A DNA stretch of 64,000 nt from Gaiellasilicea sp963745775 (lineage in GTDB: Bacteria > Actinomycetota > Thermoleophilia > Gaiellales > Gaiellaceae): assembly GCA_963745775.1 (NCBI GenBank), contig CAVUYY010000015.1, forward strand, positions 1-64,000, written 5' to 3'. The notes beneath the pieces were generated by a model, which searched no databases, had not been told where the DNA came from, and saw only the letters and a list, made by a program, of their open reading frames with translations. Positions 17,428-27,548 of the stretch are shown here, piece after piece; position 1 is the first letter of the stretch, and each line of letters begins with the position of its first letter. Position numbers and translations under genes: made by a program.

Positions 17428-18498
17428 TCACTCCTCGATGCGCAATACCTCGCCGGCGCCGCCCGGATCGCCGAGCCCGCCCTTCTGCGAGACGTAGATC
17501 TCGCCTTCAGCCCCGATCGCGACTCCCGTCGGGCGAAGCAGCGTTGCCGTGACGATCGTGCGAGTGCCGTCCGGAGCAAGCCGCACGAGCCGCCCGGGCC
17601 CCCCGAGGAACACCGGCGCGGAGGCGTACTCGACGAGATAGATGCTGCCGTCGTCACCGAAAGCGAAGTCGGTGATCATCTTGAAACCGCCCGCGTAGAG
17701 CTGCGGCGCCTGTCCGGGCACCACGCGGTAGATCCCGGCGGAGCCTGCGACGAACGGCGCACCGGTGAGCTGGCTGACGTAGAGCGCCCCGTCCGGGCCT
17801 CGCTCGACATCGGTCGGCACCGGGTCGGAGTTGAGGAACGGCGGCGGAGCTGGAAGCGGCGCGAACGTCGTCACGAGCGACACGTCTCCGTTCGCCCCCA
17901 CCTCGAGCAGGTCGTTGCCGCCCGCGTCGGTGACGTATCGGCGCCCTGGCTCTGCGAGCAGCCCGTACGGGTTCGAGTCGAGCGGGCCACCCGCCGGGTT
18001 GTTGGCAGCCTCGAAGCCGCCCACGTCTGCGATCACGCGCCACTCACCGCTCGGTTGGAACTTGACGAGCGTGGCCATGAGCGAGCCGACGTCGCCGAGG
18101 CCTGCCCGCAGGGTCGGATTGCCGCCGAAACCGATCGCGACGTAACCGCCGCCGCGACCCTGGAACGACACGTGCTGCGGTCCTGAGACAGCCCCCTCGC
18201 CCAGGTTGATGACGGAGGGCAGGCCGGTCACGACCCGCTCCTGCTCGCCCTTCCAGAGCCGCGAGATGCCGCCGGTCGGGCTGTAGCAGCTCGGACCGCG
18301 CGCCAGCTGCACGCACGGGCCGCCGAGCTGCCCGGTTCCGGCCTCGGCCACGTACAGGCCGCCCTCGGGACCCCAGGCGAGTCCTCGCGGGTTGTCGAGC
18401 CCGCTCATCGCGACTGTGATCGAAGCCGCCGGTGCCGCCGTTGCGGCGAGGCCGGCGACGACCACTGCCGCCGCCAGTGCTGAGATTGTTCGAAGCAT
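17428..18498 (-). CDS. Secreted ScyD/ScyE-type beta-propeller protein
   Basis: A 356-residue protein with an N-terminal signal peptide (MLRTISALAAAVVVAGLAA) and repeated propeller blades containing NPRGLAWGPEGGLYVAEAG, NPYGLLAEPG, GPDGALYVSQ and RPTGVAIGAEGEIYVSQ. The layout matches ScyD/ScyE-family and NHL-like extracellular proteins; no enzyme activity can be assigned. The ATG at 18498 has a strong GGAGGAGG site. It is intact, convergent with nothing, and heads a minus-strand series of secreted proteins. Confidence 0.83.
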   Translation of the reverse strand: MLRTISALAAAVVVAGLAATAAPAASITVAMSGLDNPRGLAWGPEGGLYVAEAGTGQLGGPCVQLARGPSCYSPTGGISRLWKGEQERVVTGLPSVINLGEGAVSGPQHVSFQGRGGGYVAIGFGGNPTLRAGLGDVGSLMATLVKFQPSGEWRVIADVGGFEAANNPAGGPLDSNPYGLLAEPGRRYVTDAGGNDLLEVGANGDVSLVTTFAPLPAPPPFLNSDPVPTDVERGPDGALYVSQLTGAPFVAGSAGIYRVVPGQAPQLYAGGFKMITDFAFGDDGSIYLVEYASAPVFLGGPGRLVRLAPDGTRTIVTATLLRPTGVAIGAEGEIYVSQKGGLGDPGGAGEVLRIEE

Positions 18499-18526
18499 CT
18501 GTACCGCCTCCTCCTTCACTGTTGAG

Positions 18527-19027
18527 CTACGGCTGATCCGGGATCCGCTCGACCTCGATCCGCTTGCCGATCGCGGTCGAGCGCAGGCCGCTGACGAGCA
18601 CGTTCCCGGCGGGGTCGCGGAGCTCGAGCACGGCCACCGCCGTGTACGTCTCGCCGTCCTGCGACAGCCGGCGGTTCGCGTTGATCCTCCCCGTTCCCAG
18701 ATACACACCGGTGGGGCTGAAGCGGTGCATCACCATCGTCGTGGCGAAGGTGCGGTCGCCCACGTATTCCCACGTGCCGATCGCCGGACTGCGGAACATG
18801 GTGTCGCTGCCGGTCTCGACCATCGACCCGTCGCCGGTGAAGGTATGGAGCGTCACGAGCGACGGAAACGCCGGTCCCCGATCGACCGTCGCCTCCCACG
18901 ACCCGACGATCCCGTTCGCCCCATGCCTGCCGGCATCGCCTGACGACGCGGAGATCGCTCCGGCGACGATCATCGCCGCCAACGCGAGCACCGCGATCGC
19001 ACCGAGTATCGACTTCTTCGCGAACAT
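18527..19027 (-). CDS. Small secreted protein, lipocalin-like beta fold suspected
   Basis: A 166-residue exported protein. It starts MFAKKSILGAIAVLALAAM (signal peptide) and the mature part alternates short strands: GIVGSWEATVD, LVTLHTFTGDGSMVE, IGTWEYVGDRTF, SPTGVYLGTGRIN. This pattern resembles small secreted lipocalin-like proteins of actinobacteria, but function is unknown. Its GGAAGGGA ribosome site and first codons lie in a 120-bp leader duplicated before the next secreted gene (19608-19727). Confidence 0.7.
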   Translation of the reverse strand: MFAKKSILGAIAVLALAAMIVAGAISASSGDAGRHGANGIVGSWEATVDRGPAFPSLVTLHTFTGDGSMVETGSDTMFRSPAIGTWEYVGDRTFATTMVMHRFSPTGVYLGTGRINANRRLSQDGETYTAVAVLELRDPAGNVLVSGLRSTAIGKRIEVERIPDQP

Positions 19028-19030
19028 CGT

Positions 19031-19150
19031 TCGTCCCTTCCGACGCGCCTCGTCCGAGGTCGCGTCTCTGTGGTGTGCGGTGAGCGTGGACCGGGCCGGT
19101 TGAGCGCCGACCGAGCCGCGGTGGAGAACGGGTTCAGGCCGGTGGTACGG
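19031..19150 (-). repeat. Duplicated 120-bp leader, copy 1
   Basis: Bases 19031-19150 match 19608-19727 at a constant offset of 577 bp with one mismatch (19081 T versus 19658 C). The similarity fades into the first codons of both downstream genes (MFAKKS and MLGKKS). This copy carries the ribosome site and presumably the promoter of the 18527-19027 gene. There is no transposase or terminal inverted repeat. Confidence 0.9.
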
Positions 19151-19183
19151 GCGGCGGCGGTCGCCAGGACCGCCACCGCCCGT
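19147..19183 (-). terminator. Strong hairpin after the 19204-19604 gene
   Basis: A 16-bp stem with one mismatch (ACGGGCGGCGGCGGTC against 19168-19183) and a 5-nt loop begins about 20 bp beyond the stop of the secreted gene. It should end that transcript before the second copy of the leader. Confidence 0.65.
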
Positions 19184-19203
19184 CTCGCCACCAAGATCCG
19201 TCT

Positions 19204-19604
19204 CTAGAAGCGGTTGCACTCGTAGTAGCCGATGGCGCGGGCGAAGACGTAGAGCGCGCCCGTCTGCGCGCACGGCTGTCCCGCGTACAGATCCAGACGG
19301 ATCAGGTGGACATGACCCTGGAACTCGCCGGCGGGGTTCCATGCCATGGCCGTGTACGCCGCACGACCGTCCTCCCCAAGCGGCGGGATCGGCGGCCGGC
19401 CCTGAGCCGGGTTGAAGCACCGCACTCCGACCCGGGGACAGGCGGGACGAAGCACGTCCAGCCCTGCTCCGCGAGCTGCTCGGGCGAGGGTCCCTGTGCC
19501 AGCCCCGGGCCGGCGGTCAAGCCGACGACGGTGAATGCGCCCGTCAGGCAGAGCAACGCGACCGCTCTCCGCAGGTTCCTCGGTACCGACTTCTTCCCCA
19601 ACAT
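19204..19604 (-). CDS. Small secreted cysteine-containing protein, one indel
   Basis: It starts MLGKKSVPRNLRRAVALLC, giving a signal peptide, followed by AQGPSPEQLAEQGWTC. One missing base near 19440 breaks the frame; restoring it gives RVGVRCFNPAQGRP, AYTAMAWNPAGEFQGHVH and a C-terminal FARAIGYYECNRF. About 133 residues with four or more cysteines, unknown function. The second copy of the duplicated leader lies directly upstream and also fills the gap to the divergent SARP regulator. Confidence 0.6.
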
Positions 19605-19607
19605 CTG

Positions 19608-19727
19608 TCGTCCCTTCCGACGCGCCTCGTCCGAGGTCGCGTCTCTGTGGTGTGCGGCGAGCGTGGACCGGGCCGGTTGAGCGCCGACCGAGCCGCGGTG
19701 GAGAACGGGTTCAGGCCGGTGGTACGG
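19608..19727 (-). repeat. Duplicated 120-bp leader, copy 2
   Basis: Second copy of the leader at 19031-19150 (one mismatch). It sits in the divergent gap between the secreted gene starting at 19604 and the SARP-propeller gene starting at 19754, so it may hold the promoter of the former and lie next to that of the latter. Confidence 0.9.
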
Positions 19728-19753
19728 TCGGCTCGTCCTCACGGAAGGCGGTC

Positions 19754-21521
19754 ATGGAGTTCCGGATCCTCGGCCCGCTCGAGGTTCTCGACGGGCAGCA
19801 GACGGTGCGGCTCGGTGCCGCCAAGCAGCGCGCGCTGCTCGGCGTCCTGCTCCTTCACGCAAACGAGACCGTCTCCAGCGCGCGTTTAGTCGACGAGCTT
19901 TGGGGCGAAGGCCCTCCGCCAACGGCGGAGAAGCTCGTGCAGGGCTACGTGCATGCCTTGCGCAAGACACTTGGCGCCGGCGTCGTCGTGACGCGCGCGC
20001 CCGGTTACGAGCTTCGGGTCGAAGCCGGCTGCCTCGACGTCCAGGAGTTCGAAAGGCTGATCGACGAAGCCCGCGCGAGCAAGCTCGAGCAGGCGGTCGA
20101 GCTGCGTGCGCAGGCACTCGCCCTCTGGCGGGGGCCGCCTCTGGCAGACGTCGTCCTCGAGGGGCCGGAGCGCAACACGCTCGCGCGCCTGAGCGAGTTG
20201 CGGCTGACCACCCAGATCGAGCGGATCGACGCCGAGCTCGCGCTCGGTCGCGACGCGCAGCTCGTCGGGGAGCTCGAGTCGCTTGCTGCTGCGAATCCCT
20301 ACCAGGAGCGGGTGGCCGCGCAACTGATGCTCGCGCTCTATCGCTCGGGAAGGCAGGCGGAGGCGCTCCACGCCTACCAGACGGTTCGCCGCGCCTTGAG
20401 CGACGAGTTGGGACTTCAGCCGGGCCAGGAGTTGCGCGGGCTCGAGGCTGCGATCCTGCGGCAGGACGAGACGTTGACGCCCGACCGCAACGTCGCGCGC
20501 GGCGCACCGCCCCCCACCGAGCCGCCGAGCTCTCCGCCGGCTCCGTCGCGCCGCCGGCGTTCGCGCCTCGTCCCGGCGCTCGCGATTCTCGTCGCTCTCG
20601 GTGTCGCGGCGACGGCAATCCTCGTCTTCCGCGGAGAGCCCGCGCCGGTCACGGTCCCGCCGAACTCGGTCGCGGTGATCGACGCCAAGACGAACGAGCT
20701 CGTAACCACCGTTCCGGTCGGGATCCGTCCGGGCCCGATCGCGGCCGGCGGCGGCTTCGTCTGGGTCGGCAACCTGCAGGACAGGAATCTGTCGAAGCTC
20801 GGTGCGCAGGGCACGCTCGTCAGGACGATCCCGCTCGACGGCCGGACACCGACCGGGCTGGCGTGTCGGCGCGGGCGCAGTCTGGGTGGCGCACGGACGG
20901 CTGGGGCAGCTCTCCCGCGTCGATCCCCAGTTCGGTCAGGTGACGAAGACCGTCGAAGCGGCCGGCAGAGGGCCCTACTCGACGAACGGCAGCGTCACGA
21001 CCGGCGTCGGCTCGGTGTGGGCCGTCTTCGGCGACTCGACCCTCGCGCGCGTCGATCCGAACGACGTCCGGGTAACCGGCTCGACGCTCGCCGGGGGAGC
21101 GCCTGCCGGCGTGGTCGTCGGCAGTGGTTCGGTCTGGGTCAGCAACTCCGACTCGGCGAACGTCCAGCGATTCAGTCCCGTCACGTTCGAGGAAGGCCCA
21201 CTGAAGGTGATCCCGGTGGGCCGGCGCCCGAGCGGACTGGCCTTCGGCGAGGGAGCGATCTGGGTCGCGATCACGGGCGACGACCTCGTCACCCGGATCG
21301 ACCCAGGCTCGTACGCTGTCTCGTCGATCCCGGTCGGTGACGGGCCGACCGCAGTAGCGGTCGGGGCGGGCGCGGTCTGGGTGGCGAACACCGCTGCCGA
21401 CACGATTTCTCGCATCGATCCGGCGACGAACAAGGTGGTCGAGACGATCGAGCTCGGCAACTCGCCGGCGGGGATCGTCGTCGCGGCGGGCTCCGTCTGG
21501 GTGACGGTACAGGCGCCGTGA
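19754..21521 (+). CDS. SARP-type (BTAD) regulator fused through a TM helix to a YVTN-like beta-propeller, one indel
   Basis: Residues 1-90 are an OmpR-like winged helix (MEFRILGPLEVLDG, then LVDELWGEGPPPTAEK) and 95-240 a BTAD helical domain (EALHAYQTVRRAL, DELGLQPGQEL), as in AfsR/SARP activators. A Pro-rich linker and one TM helix (~271-292) lead to a propeller with repeated blades such as GAGAVWVANTAADTISRIDP. The DNA-binding part is inside and the propeller outside. An extra base near 20867 breaks the frame after PTGLA. Corrected length is about 588. The GGAAGG site supports this ATG. Confidence 0.85.
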
Positions 21522-21527
21522 GACCAG

Positions 21528-23169
21528 CTACTTGAGGCAGACGGCGGTCAGGTCGAGCGCAGGCCGGAGGACGATGCAGCCCACGCGCGAGGAGACGAGC
21601 GTCACCTCGCTGAGCACGTCGAGCGCGGCGAGCGGAGCCGCGCCGCGGGCGAGGCGCACGTCGAGCGCGCCGTACGCGCGACCGCGGTCGCCCGCCTCGG
21701 GCACGAGCGCGGCCTGGCGCATCAGCCGGTCGTAGTCGCCCGACTCGAAGCGCGCGAGATTCGTGCCGCCGATGAACTGGCGGTCGAGCAGGGCGTTGAG
21801 ATACGCGTACGGGTCCATGAAGTTGGGTGTCCAGAGAACGAGCGCGAGGTCCCATGGCTCGCCCTGGACGGCGAGCTTGCCGACGTATGCCGCCGTCGCG
21901 ATGTGGATCGGCAGCGCCTTCACCTCGAGCTCGAGCCCGATCTCTGCCAGCTGGCGCTTGACGAGCTGCGCCGCCGCCAGCGGCAACGAGAAGTCGGTGG
22001 TGTAGATCACCGCTTTTCCGCCGCGGGTATTGCCCGCCGCGAGCTCTCGCGCCTTCTCCACATCGGGGCGTTCGAGCGGGTAGATGTCCGCGTCGTCGGA
22101 TCCCGGCAGCGTGGAGGGCAGGTACTGGTCGGTCAGCTCGCTCGAGAGTGGGCCGGCGAACTGGAGTGCCCGCCGGCCGAGGGCGTAGTTGACGGCGCGT
22201 CGCAGCTTCGGATTGTCGCGAAAGAGCGGTCGAGACGAGTTGAACGCGAGCATCCTCAGGGTCAGCCCCGGCTTGACGAAGAACTGCGAGCGGTTGATGC
22301 CGTACGTCGAGACGAGAGCCAGGGACGGATCGAAGTAGATGCCGGCGACGGTATGACCCCAGTCGGCCTCGCCCCGTTTGACGCGGTTCAGCATCTCCTG
22401 CGGCGACGCGGCCCGGAGGTCGACGTCGAATCCGTCGACGTGGTGCGGCCGGCTGCCGCCGTAGAAGCGGTTGCGCCGGATGACGACGCGCTCGCCGGGT
22501 CTGTACTCGGCGACGTAGTACGGCCCCGCTCCTGGGAACGCGTCGACTCCCTCGGGATCGGGGGGCAGCGTCGGCGGCACGGCGCAGAAGAACGGCGTCG
22601 TCGTCCGAGCCGCGAAGTCGGACACCGGGCGCGTGAACCGGACGACGAGCGTGTTCCCCCGGGCGACGACGCCCGCTGCAGCGGGCGTCTTCCCGGCCCG
22701 CACCTCGGCGGCGCCGACGATGTCGCGTACCAGCTGGACGCCCGGCGAGGCAACGCCCGGGGCGAGCATGCGGTTGATCGCGCGAGCGAAGGCACTTGCC
22801 CGGACAGGGGTTCCGTCGTTGAAGCGAAAGCCGCTGCGCAACGTGAACGTGTACGTACGGAGATCGCGGGAGCGCTTCGGCGGCCCCGCCGCCACCTCGG
22901 GCACTGGACCGAAGCTTGCCGGCGGCGGCTTGTCTGGATACGTCAGGAGGCGCGCGCAGACGGTGTCGAGCAGCGCCCAGGCGGCGGGCGTGTAGGCAAG
23001 TGCCGGATCGAGGTGGTCGATCCCGGAGCCGGCGGCGAGGCTGATCCGGAAGATCCCACCCTCGCGGACTGGAGCGTTCGTAGCCGGGGACGCCGGGCTG
23101 GGCGAAGATCGCAAGCCCGCTCGCGATCCCGAGGGTCAACAGCAACGTGTACACCCTGCGACGTCTCAC
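21528..23169 (-). CDS. ABC transporter substrate-binding protein, family 5 (oligopeptide type), one indel
   Basis: After GTG 23169 comes a signal segment (VYTLLLTLGIASGLAIF). One extra base near 23100 then shifts the frame; the mature part begins VREGGIFRISL and holds family-5 landmarks: DPALAYTPAAWALLDTV, TFTLRSGFRFNDGTPV, GAGPYYVAEYRPGE and a C-terminal WTPNFMDPYAYLNALL. These bind peptides, nickel, sugars or signals outside the cell. No permease or ATPase gene is near, so it may be orphan. It is convergent with the SARP gene (6-bp gap). Confidence 0.85.
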
Positions 23170-23291
23170 GTTCGGACCGCCCTTCCGTGTCTCCGTCCCC
23201 TGCGAGAGCGTAGAACGTCGGCGCCGAAGTCTCAACCTGTCCTCTAGCGGCGATCGACCGCCTCTCAACCGCGCTCACCGATCCTGCCGGC

Positions 23292-24279
23292 ATGAGGTCG
23301 ATCTCAGCCGCACTCGTCGTCGTCGCGGCGGTCGCCTTGACGATGAGGGCGGTCCCGGGGCGCGAGGCTCCGGCCCGCGGGGCGGCTCCGGTCCCGGTGC
23401 TCGAGCCGGTTGCGTCAATTCCGCTCGGGGTGATTCCCTCCGCTTTCGTCGCAACCCCGAACCGAGCTCTGGGCGTCGGCGGGGATCGAGGGCGTGATTC
23501 GGGTCGACCCACACAGCGGCCACATCCGCGCCCGGATCCCGACGGGTGGCGCAGTGATCGCGACGCTGGCCGGCGGAGGAGTCTGGGCGGTAGACGTGGC
23601 CGACGACCGGCTGCTCGAGATCGATCGCGCGCAGAACCGGGTGACGCGCGAGCTTCGGGTCAGCGGCTTGCCGACAGGGGTGGCGGCGACCAAAGGCCGG
23701 CTGTGGGTGGTCGGACAGGAGTACGCGAGCGTCAACGTCGTCGACGCAGGCTCGCTCACGCCGCTGACGGTCCTCCGCTTCGAAGCAGCTGAGCTTTGGC
23801 CTGCCGGAATCGTCGCCGGACCACGTGGGATCTGGTTGATCACGGGCTGGCGGAGCGAGGCGAGCCTGATCGATCCGGAGACGCTCGCGGTCGTCGCACG
23901 CGTCCGAGTTCCTCACGTCGATTCGCTGGCAGCCTGCGCCGACTCGATTTGGGCCGCTCGCTCCGCCGCGGGCTCAGGGCTCGTGCGCATCGACCCCTGG
24001 AGGCTCGCGGCCGATGTTGTCGACTTGCCGCAAGACGAGCCGGTCACTGCACTCGCCTGTGACGACGCCCTCCACGTGGCCGTCCCCGGCGCTCTCCTCG
24101 AGCTCGATTCACGCACGGGCGTCACCCTGGCGCGCCGACCGATCTCCCGGCAGTACCGCGTCAGCGCGCTCGCCTCGATCGGACGCGATCTCTGGGCAGC
24201 GGACGAGGCGAGCGGAGCTCTGCTTCGGTTCCGGCTCGGCTTACCTGACCACGTAAAACTCAGTGAGAGGCGTCGGTGA
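23292..24279 (+). CDS. Exported YncE-like beta-propeller protein, one indel
   Basis: The signal segment MRSISAALVVVAAVALTM is followed, after removal of one base near 23463, by a chain of blades: ELWASAGIEGVIRVDP, GGVWAVDVADDRLLEID, GRLWVVGQEYASVNVVD, RDLWAADEASGALLRF. The blades resemble those of the SARP fusion, suggesting a common ligand type or duplication. Corrected length is about 328 residues. It is divergent from the substrate-binding protein and overlaps the phoU 3' end by 20 bp in convergent orientation. Confidence 0.72.
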
Positions 24280-24943
24280 ACTCGCGGAACTCGCCGGTGA
24301 CGAGGTACGCGGTCTGCTCGCCGACGTCGACGGCGTGGTCGCCGATCCGCTCGAGGCAGCGGGAGACGAGGATCATCCGGAGGCCCCACTCGCGCATCTC
24401 GACGTCGTGGCCGATCTCGAGCAGGCGGTGGACGACGCGCCGGTTGGCGCGGTCGATCAGCTCGTCGAGCTCGAGCAGCGACTCGGCCGCGATCCGGTCG
24501 CGCTCCTCGAGCGAGCGCATGGCGACGCGGATCATCTGCTCGGCGCGCTCGCCCATCTCCTTGAACCCATCGAGCATCGACTCGTCGGGCGCGAGCTCGT
24601 GCGAGAGCTTCGTCAGCTTCGCGATCGTGACGCAGAGGTCGCCCATCCGCTCGAGGTGGAGGTTGTCGTGGAGGAGCGCAAGCACGAGCCGGAGGTCGCT
24701 CGCGACCGGGGTCTGCCGCGCAAGCAGGAGCTCGATGCCCTGGGCGACGACCGCGTACTGCCCGTCGACGTCGTCGTCGAAGGCGATCACCTCGTCGGCC
24801 AGCTCGTCGTCCTGCGTGCAGACCGCCTCGACTGCGCCTCGGAGCGAACGGAGCACGAGCTCGCCCTCCAGCCGGATCGCCGACTCGAGCGCCTCCAGCT
24901 CCTCCTGGAAGCTGATCCGCGAGGGCTGCCTTGCCTCGCTCAC
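24260..24943 (-). CDS. phoU: Phosphate-signalling regulator PhoU
   Basis: A 227-residue helical protein with two PhoU repeats, each with an acidic metal-binding motif (E-R-M-G-D near residue 102 and E-R-I-G-D-H-A-V near 205). PhoU links the Pst transporter to the PhoR-type kinase and keeps the system off when phosphate is plentiful. The GTG at 24943 overlaps the pstB stop (GTGA), so it is the last gene of pstS-C-A-B-phoU. Confidence 0.94.
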   Translation of the reverse strand: MSEARQPSRISFQEELEALESAIRLEGELVLRSLRGAVEAVCTQDDELADEVIAFDDDVDGQYAVVAQGIELLLARQTPVASDLRLVLALLHDNLHLERMGDLCVTIAKLTKLSHELAPDESMLDGFKEMGERAEQMIRVAMRSLEERDRIAAESLLELDELIDRANRRVVHRLLEIGHDVEMREWGLRMILVSRCLERIGDHAVDVGEQTAYLVTGEFREFTDASH

Positions 24944-25767
24944 CCGAACCGCCCCGTCACGTAGTCCTCGGTGCGCTTGTCGGCCGGCGTGGTGAAGATC
25001 TTCGCCGTCCGGTCGTACTCGACGAGGACGCCCGTGCGCTTGCCCCCGTCCGGCGCGACCTCGACGCTGAAGAAGGCGGTCATATCGGCGACGCGCGCGG
25101 CCTGCTGCATGTTGTGCGTGACGATCACGATCGTGTAGTCGCGCTTCAGCTCGTGCATCAGGTCCTCGATCCGCGTCGTCGAGATCGGGTCGAGCGCCGA
25201 GGCCGGCTCGTCCATCAGGATCACGTCCGGCTCGACCGCGAGGCAGCGCGCGATGCACAGGCGCTGCTGCTGGCCGCCCGAGAGGCCGAGCGCGGACTCC
25301 TTCAGCCGATCCTTGACCTCGTCCCAGAGGGCCGCCCGCTGCAGCGCGGACTCGACCCGCTCGGAGAGGTTCGCCTTCAGCCCGAGCACGCGCGGGCCGA
25401 AGGCGATGTTGTCGTAGATCGACTTCGGGAACGGGTTCGGCTTCTGGAAGACCATCCCGATTCGCCGTCGCACCTCGACCGGGTCGACGTCGTCCGCGTA
25501 GAGATCCTTGCCGTGGTAGAGCACGTCGCCTTCGACCTTGGCGCCCGGGACGAGGTCGTTCATCCGGTTGAAGCAGCGGATGAACGTGCTCTTGCCGCAG
25601 CCCGAAGGGCCGATGAAGGCCGTGACCGCGTTCTTCGCCACCTCGAGCGAGACGCCGCGGATCGCGACGCTGCCGCTGTACGAGACGGTCAGGTCCTCGA
25701 CCTGGAAGACGGCTTCCTTGGGCTCGAAGTCCGTCGCGACGACAGGGGCGAGGTCGATCTCAGTCAT
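24940..25767 (-). CDS. pstB: Phosphate ABC transporter ATPase PstB
   Basis: A 275-residue ABC ATPase: Walker A GPSGCGKST, Q-loop FQKPNPFPKSIYDN (a PstB hallmark), signature LSGGQQQRLCIARCLA, Walker B VILMDEPASALDP and H-loop VTHN. It powers phosphate import through PstA/PstC at the inner face of the membrane. It lies 2 bp after pstA and overlaps phoU. The frame is intact. Confidence 0.97.
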   Translation of the reverse strand: MTEIDLAPVVATDFEPKEAVFQVEDLTVSYSGSVAIRGVSLEVAKNAVTAFIGPSGCGKSTFIRCFNRMNDLVPGAKVEGDVLYHGKDLYADDVDPVEVRRRIGMVFQKPNPFPKSIYDNIAFGPRVLGLKANLSERVESALQRAALWDEVKDRLKESALGLSGGQQQRLCIARCLAVEPDVILMDEPASALDPISTTRIEDLMHELKRDYTIVIVTHNMQQAARVADMTAFFSVEVAPDGGKRTGVLVEYDRTAKIFTTPADKRTEDYVTGRFG

Positions 25768-25769
25768 TG

Positions 25770-26610
25770 TCACCAGCTTCTCCGATAGCGATTGCGGATG
25801 AAGATCGCGAACGCGTTCAGCGTCAGCAGGATCCCGAGCAGGACGATGATCGAGGCTGCCGCGAGGTACTTGAACTCCTCCTGAGGCAGGCGCAGGAAGC
25901 TGTAGATCTGGATCGGCAGCGCCGTGAACGGCCCCAGGATCGTCGGGTCGAACGAGATGTAGGTGACGGCGCCGATCAGGATCAGCGGCGCCGTCTCCCC
26001 GATCGCGCGCGAGAGGGCGAGGATCGAGCCGGTCGCGATTCCCGGCACCGCGGCCGGCAGCACCTGCCGGGAGACGACCTGCCACTGGGTCGCTCCCAGC
26101 GCGTAGCCCCCCTGGCGGATCGAGTCGGGGACGGCGCGAATCGCCTCGCGCGCCGCGATGATCACCGTCGGCAGCACGAGCAGGGTCAGGATCATCGCGC
26201 CGGCGAGGAGGACGCGTCCGAGCCCGAGCCCGCGCACGAGAAACGCGAGCCCGAGGATCCCGTAGACGATCGAAGGAACCGCGGCGAGATTCTGGATGTT
26301 GATCTCGAGCAGCTTGTTGTACCAGCGGGTCTTGTCCGCGTACTCCTCGAGATAGATCGCGGTCGCCACGCCGATCGGGACGACGAACGCCAAGCAGCAG
26401 CGCGCCGATGTAGAGCGTCGCGAGAATCGCCGGGCGCGCACCCGCCTCGTCCGGATCGGTGGAGGGTGGATTCGAGAGCAGGGTCCAGTCGAGATAGGAG
26501 AAGCCGTCGCGGAAGACGTCGACGAGCAGCGCGCCGAGCGTGATGAAGCCGACGCCGAGCGCCAGCAGGAGCGAGAGCTTGAACAGCCCGCCCTTCAACC
26601 CTCTACTCAT
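25770..26610 (-). CDS. pstA: Phosphate ABC transporter permease PstA, one indel
   Basis: A membrane permease of about 280 residues when corrected. The N terminus gives LSLLLALGVGFITLGALLV (TM1) and ILATLYIGALLL. An extra T near 26397 shifts the frame; removing it continues AFVVPIGVATAIYLEEYA and the EAA-type loop REAIRAVPDSIRQGGYALGA that docks PstB. The start overlaps the pstC stop by 4 bp. The gene is otherwise normal, and it is hard to see how the phosphate system would tolerate a real break here. Confidence 0.9.
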
Positions 26611-27548
26611 TCATACGCCTCTCGGTACTTGCGCACGAGCCGGATCGCGAAGACGTTCATCGCGAACGTGAGCAGGAAGAGGGTCGCGCCGACGGCGAAG
26701 ATCGTCTTGTACTCGAGCGAGCCCGTGGGGACATCCCCCGCCCCTGTGGCCGCGATGAAGGCGGTCATCGTCTCGGCGGCCTCACGCGGGTCGAAGCTCA
26801 GATTCGGCTGTTGGCCCATCGCGACGAGCACGATCATCGTCTCGCCGACCGCGCGCGAGATCGCGAGCACGAACGAGGCGACGATCCCGGAGACCGCGGC
26901 AGGGACGACGATCCGCGTCGCCACCTGCACCTTGGTCGAGCCGAGCGCGTAGGCACCGTCGCGGAGGTCGCGCGGGACCGCACCCATGGCGTCCTCCGAG
27001 AGCGAAGCCACGGTCGGCATCAGCATCACGCCCATCACGAGGCCGGCGGAGAGGGTGTTGAAGATGTCGACCTGGATCCCGAGGTCGCGCAGCAGCGGAG
27101 TCACGAAGGTCAGCGCGAAGTAGCCGAAGACGATCGTCGGGATCCCGGCCAGGATCTCGAGGGCCGGCTTGAGGATCCCACGCGTTCTGGGACTCGCGTA
27201 CTCGCTCAGGTAGATCGCCGCGCCGAGGCCGAGCGGCATCGCGACGAGGCTGGCGATCGCGGTCACGAGCAGCGTTCCCGAGATCAGGGGAAGCACGCCG
27301 AAGCTCGCCGGCTCGAAGAGCGGTGCCCAGGTCGTTCCCGTAAAGAAGTCGACGCTGGAGATCTCACGGAAGAACTCGACCGCTGGGACGAAGAGCGCAA
27401 AGACGATCCCGACCGTGGTCGCCACCGAGAGAAGCGCACAAAGGGCGAGGACGCCCTTGACGACGTCCTCGCCGATCCTACGCCGCCCGCTCAGAGATCC
27501 AGGGCGCAGACGAGGCTCCGCGCCTGCAGTGAGCTCGGGAGTCGCCAC
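26607..27548 (-). CDS. pstC: Phosphate ABC transporter permease PstC
   Basis: A 313-residue permease with six TM segments and the coupling loop EDAMGAVPRDLRDGAYALGS for PstB. The arginine-rich N terminus (RPGSLSGRRRIGEDVV) precedes TM1. It pairs with PstA as the channel. It starts directly after the pstS stop (no gap) and overlaps pstA. Confidence 0.95.
   Translation of the reverse strand: MATPELTAGAEPRLRPGSLSGRRRIGEDVVKGVLALCALLSVATTVGIVFALFVPAVEFFREISSVDFFTGTTWAPLFEPASFGVLPLISGTLLVTAIASLVAMPLGLGAAIYLSEYASPRTRGILKPALEILAGIPTIVFGYFALTFVTPLLRDLGIQVDIFNTLSAGLVMGVMLMPTVASLSEDAMGAVPRDLRDGAYALGSTKVQVATRIVVPAAVSGIVASFVLAISRAVGETMIVLVAMGQQPNLSFDPREAAETMTAFIAATGAGDVPTGSLEYKTIFAVGATLFLLTFAMNVFAIRLVRKYREAYE

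Noticed and set aside
19031..19727. The 120-bp duplicated segment as an insertion sequence or MITE
   Set aside because: No terminal inverted repeats, no target-site duplication that I can see, and no transposase nearby; each copy lies exactly in a 5' leader.
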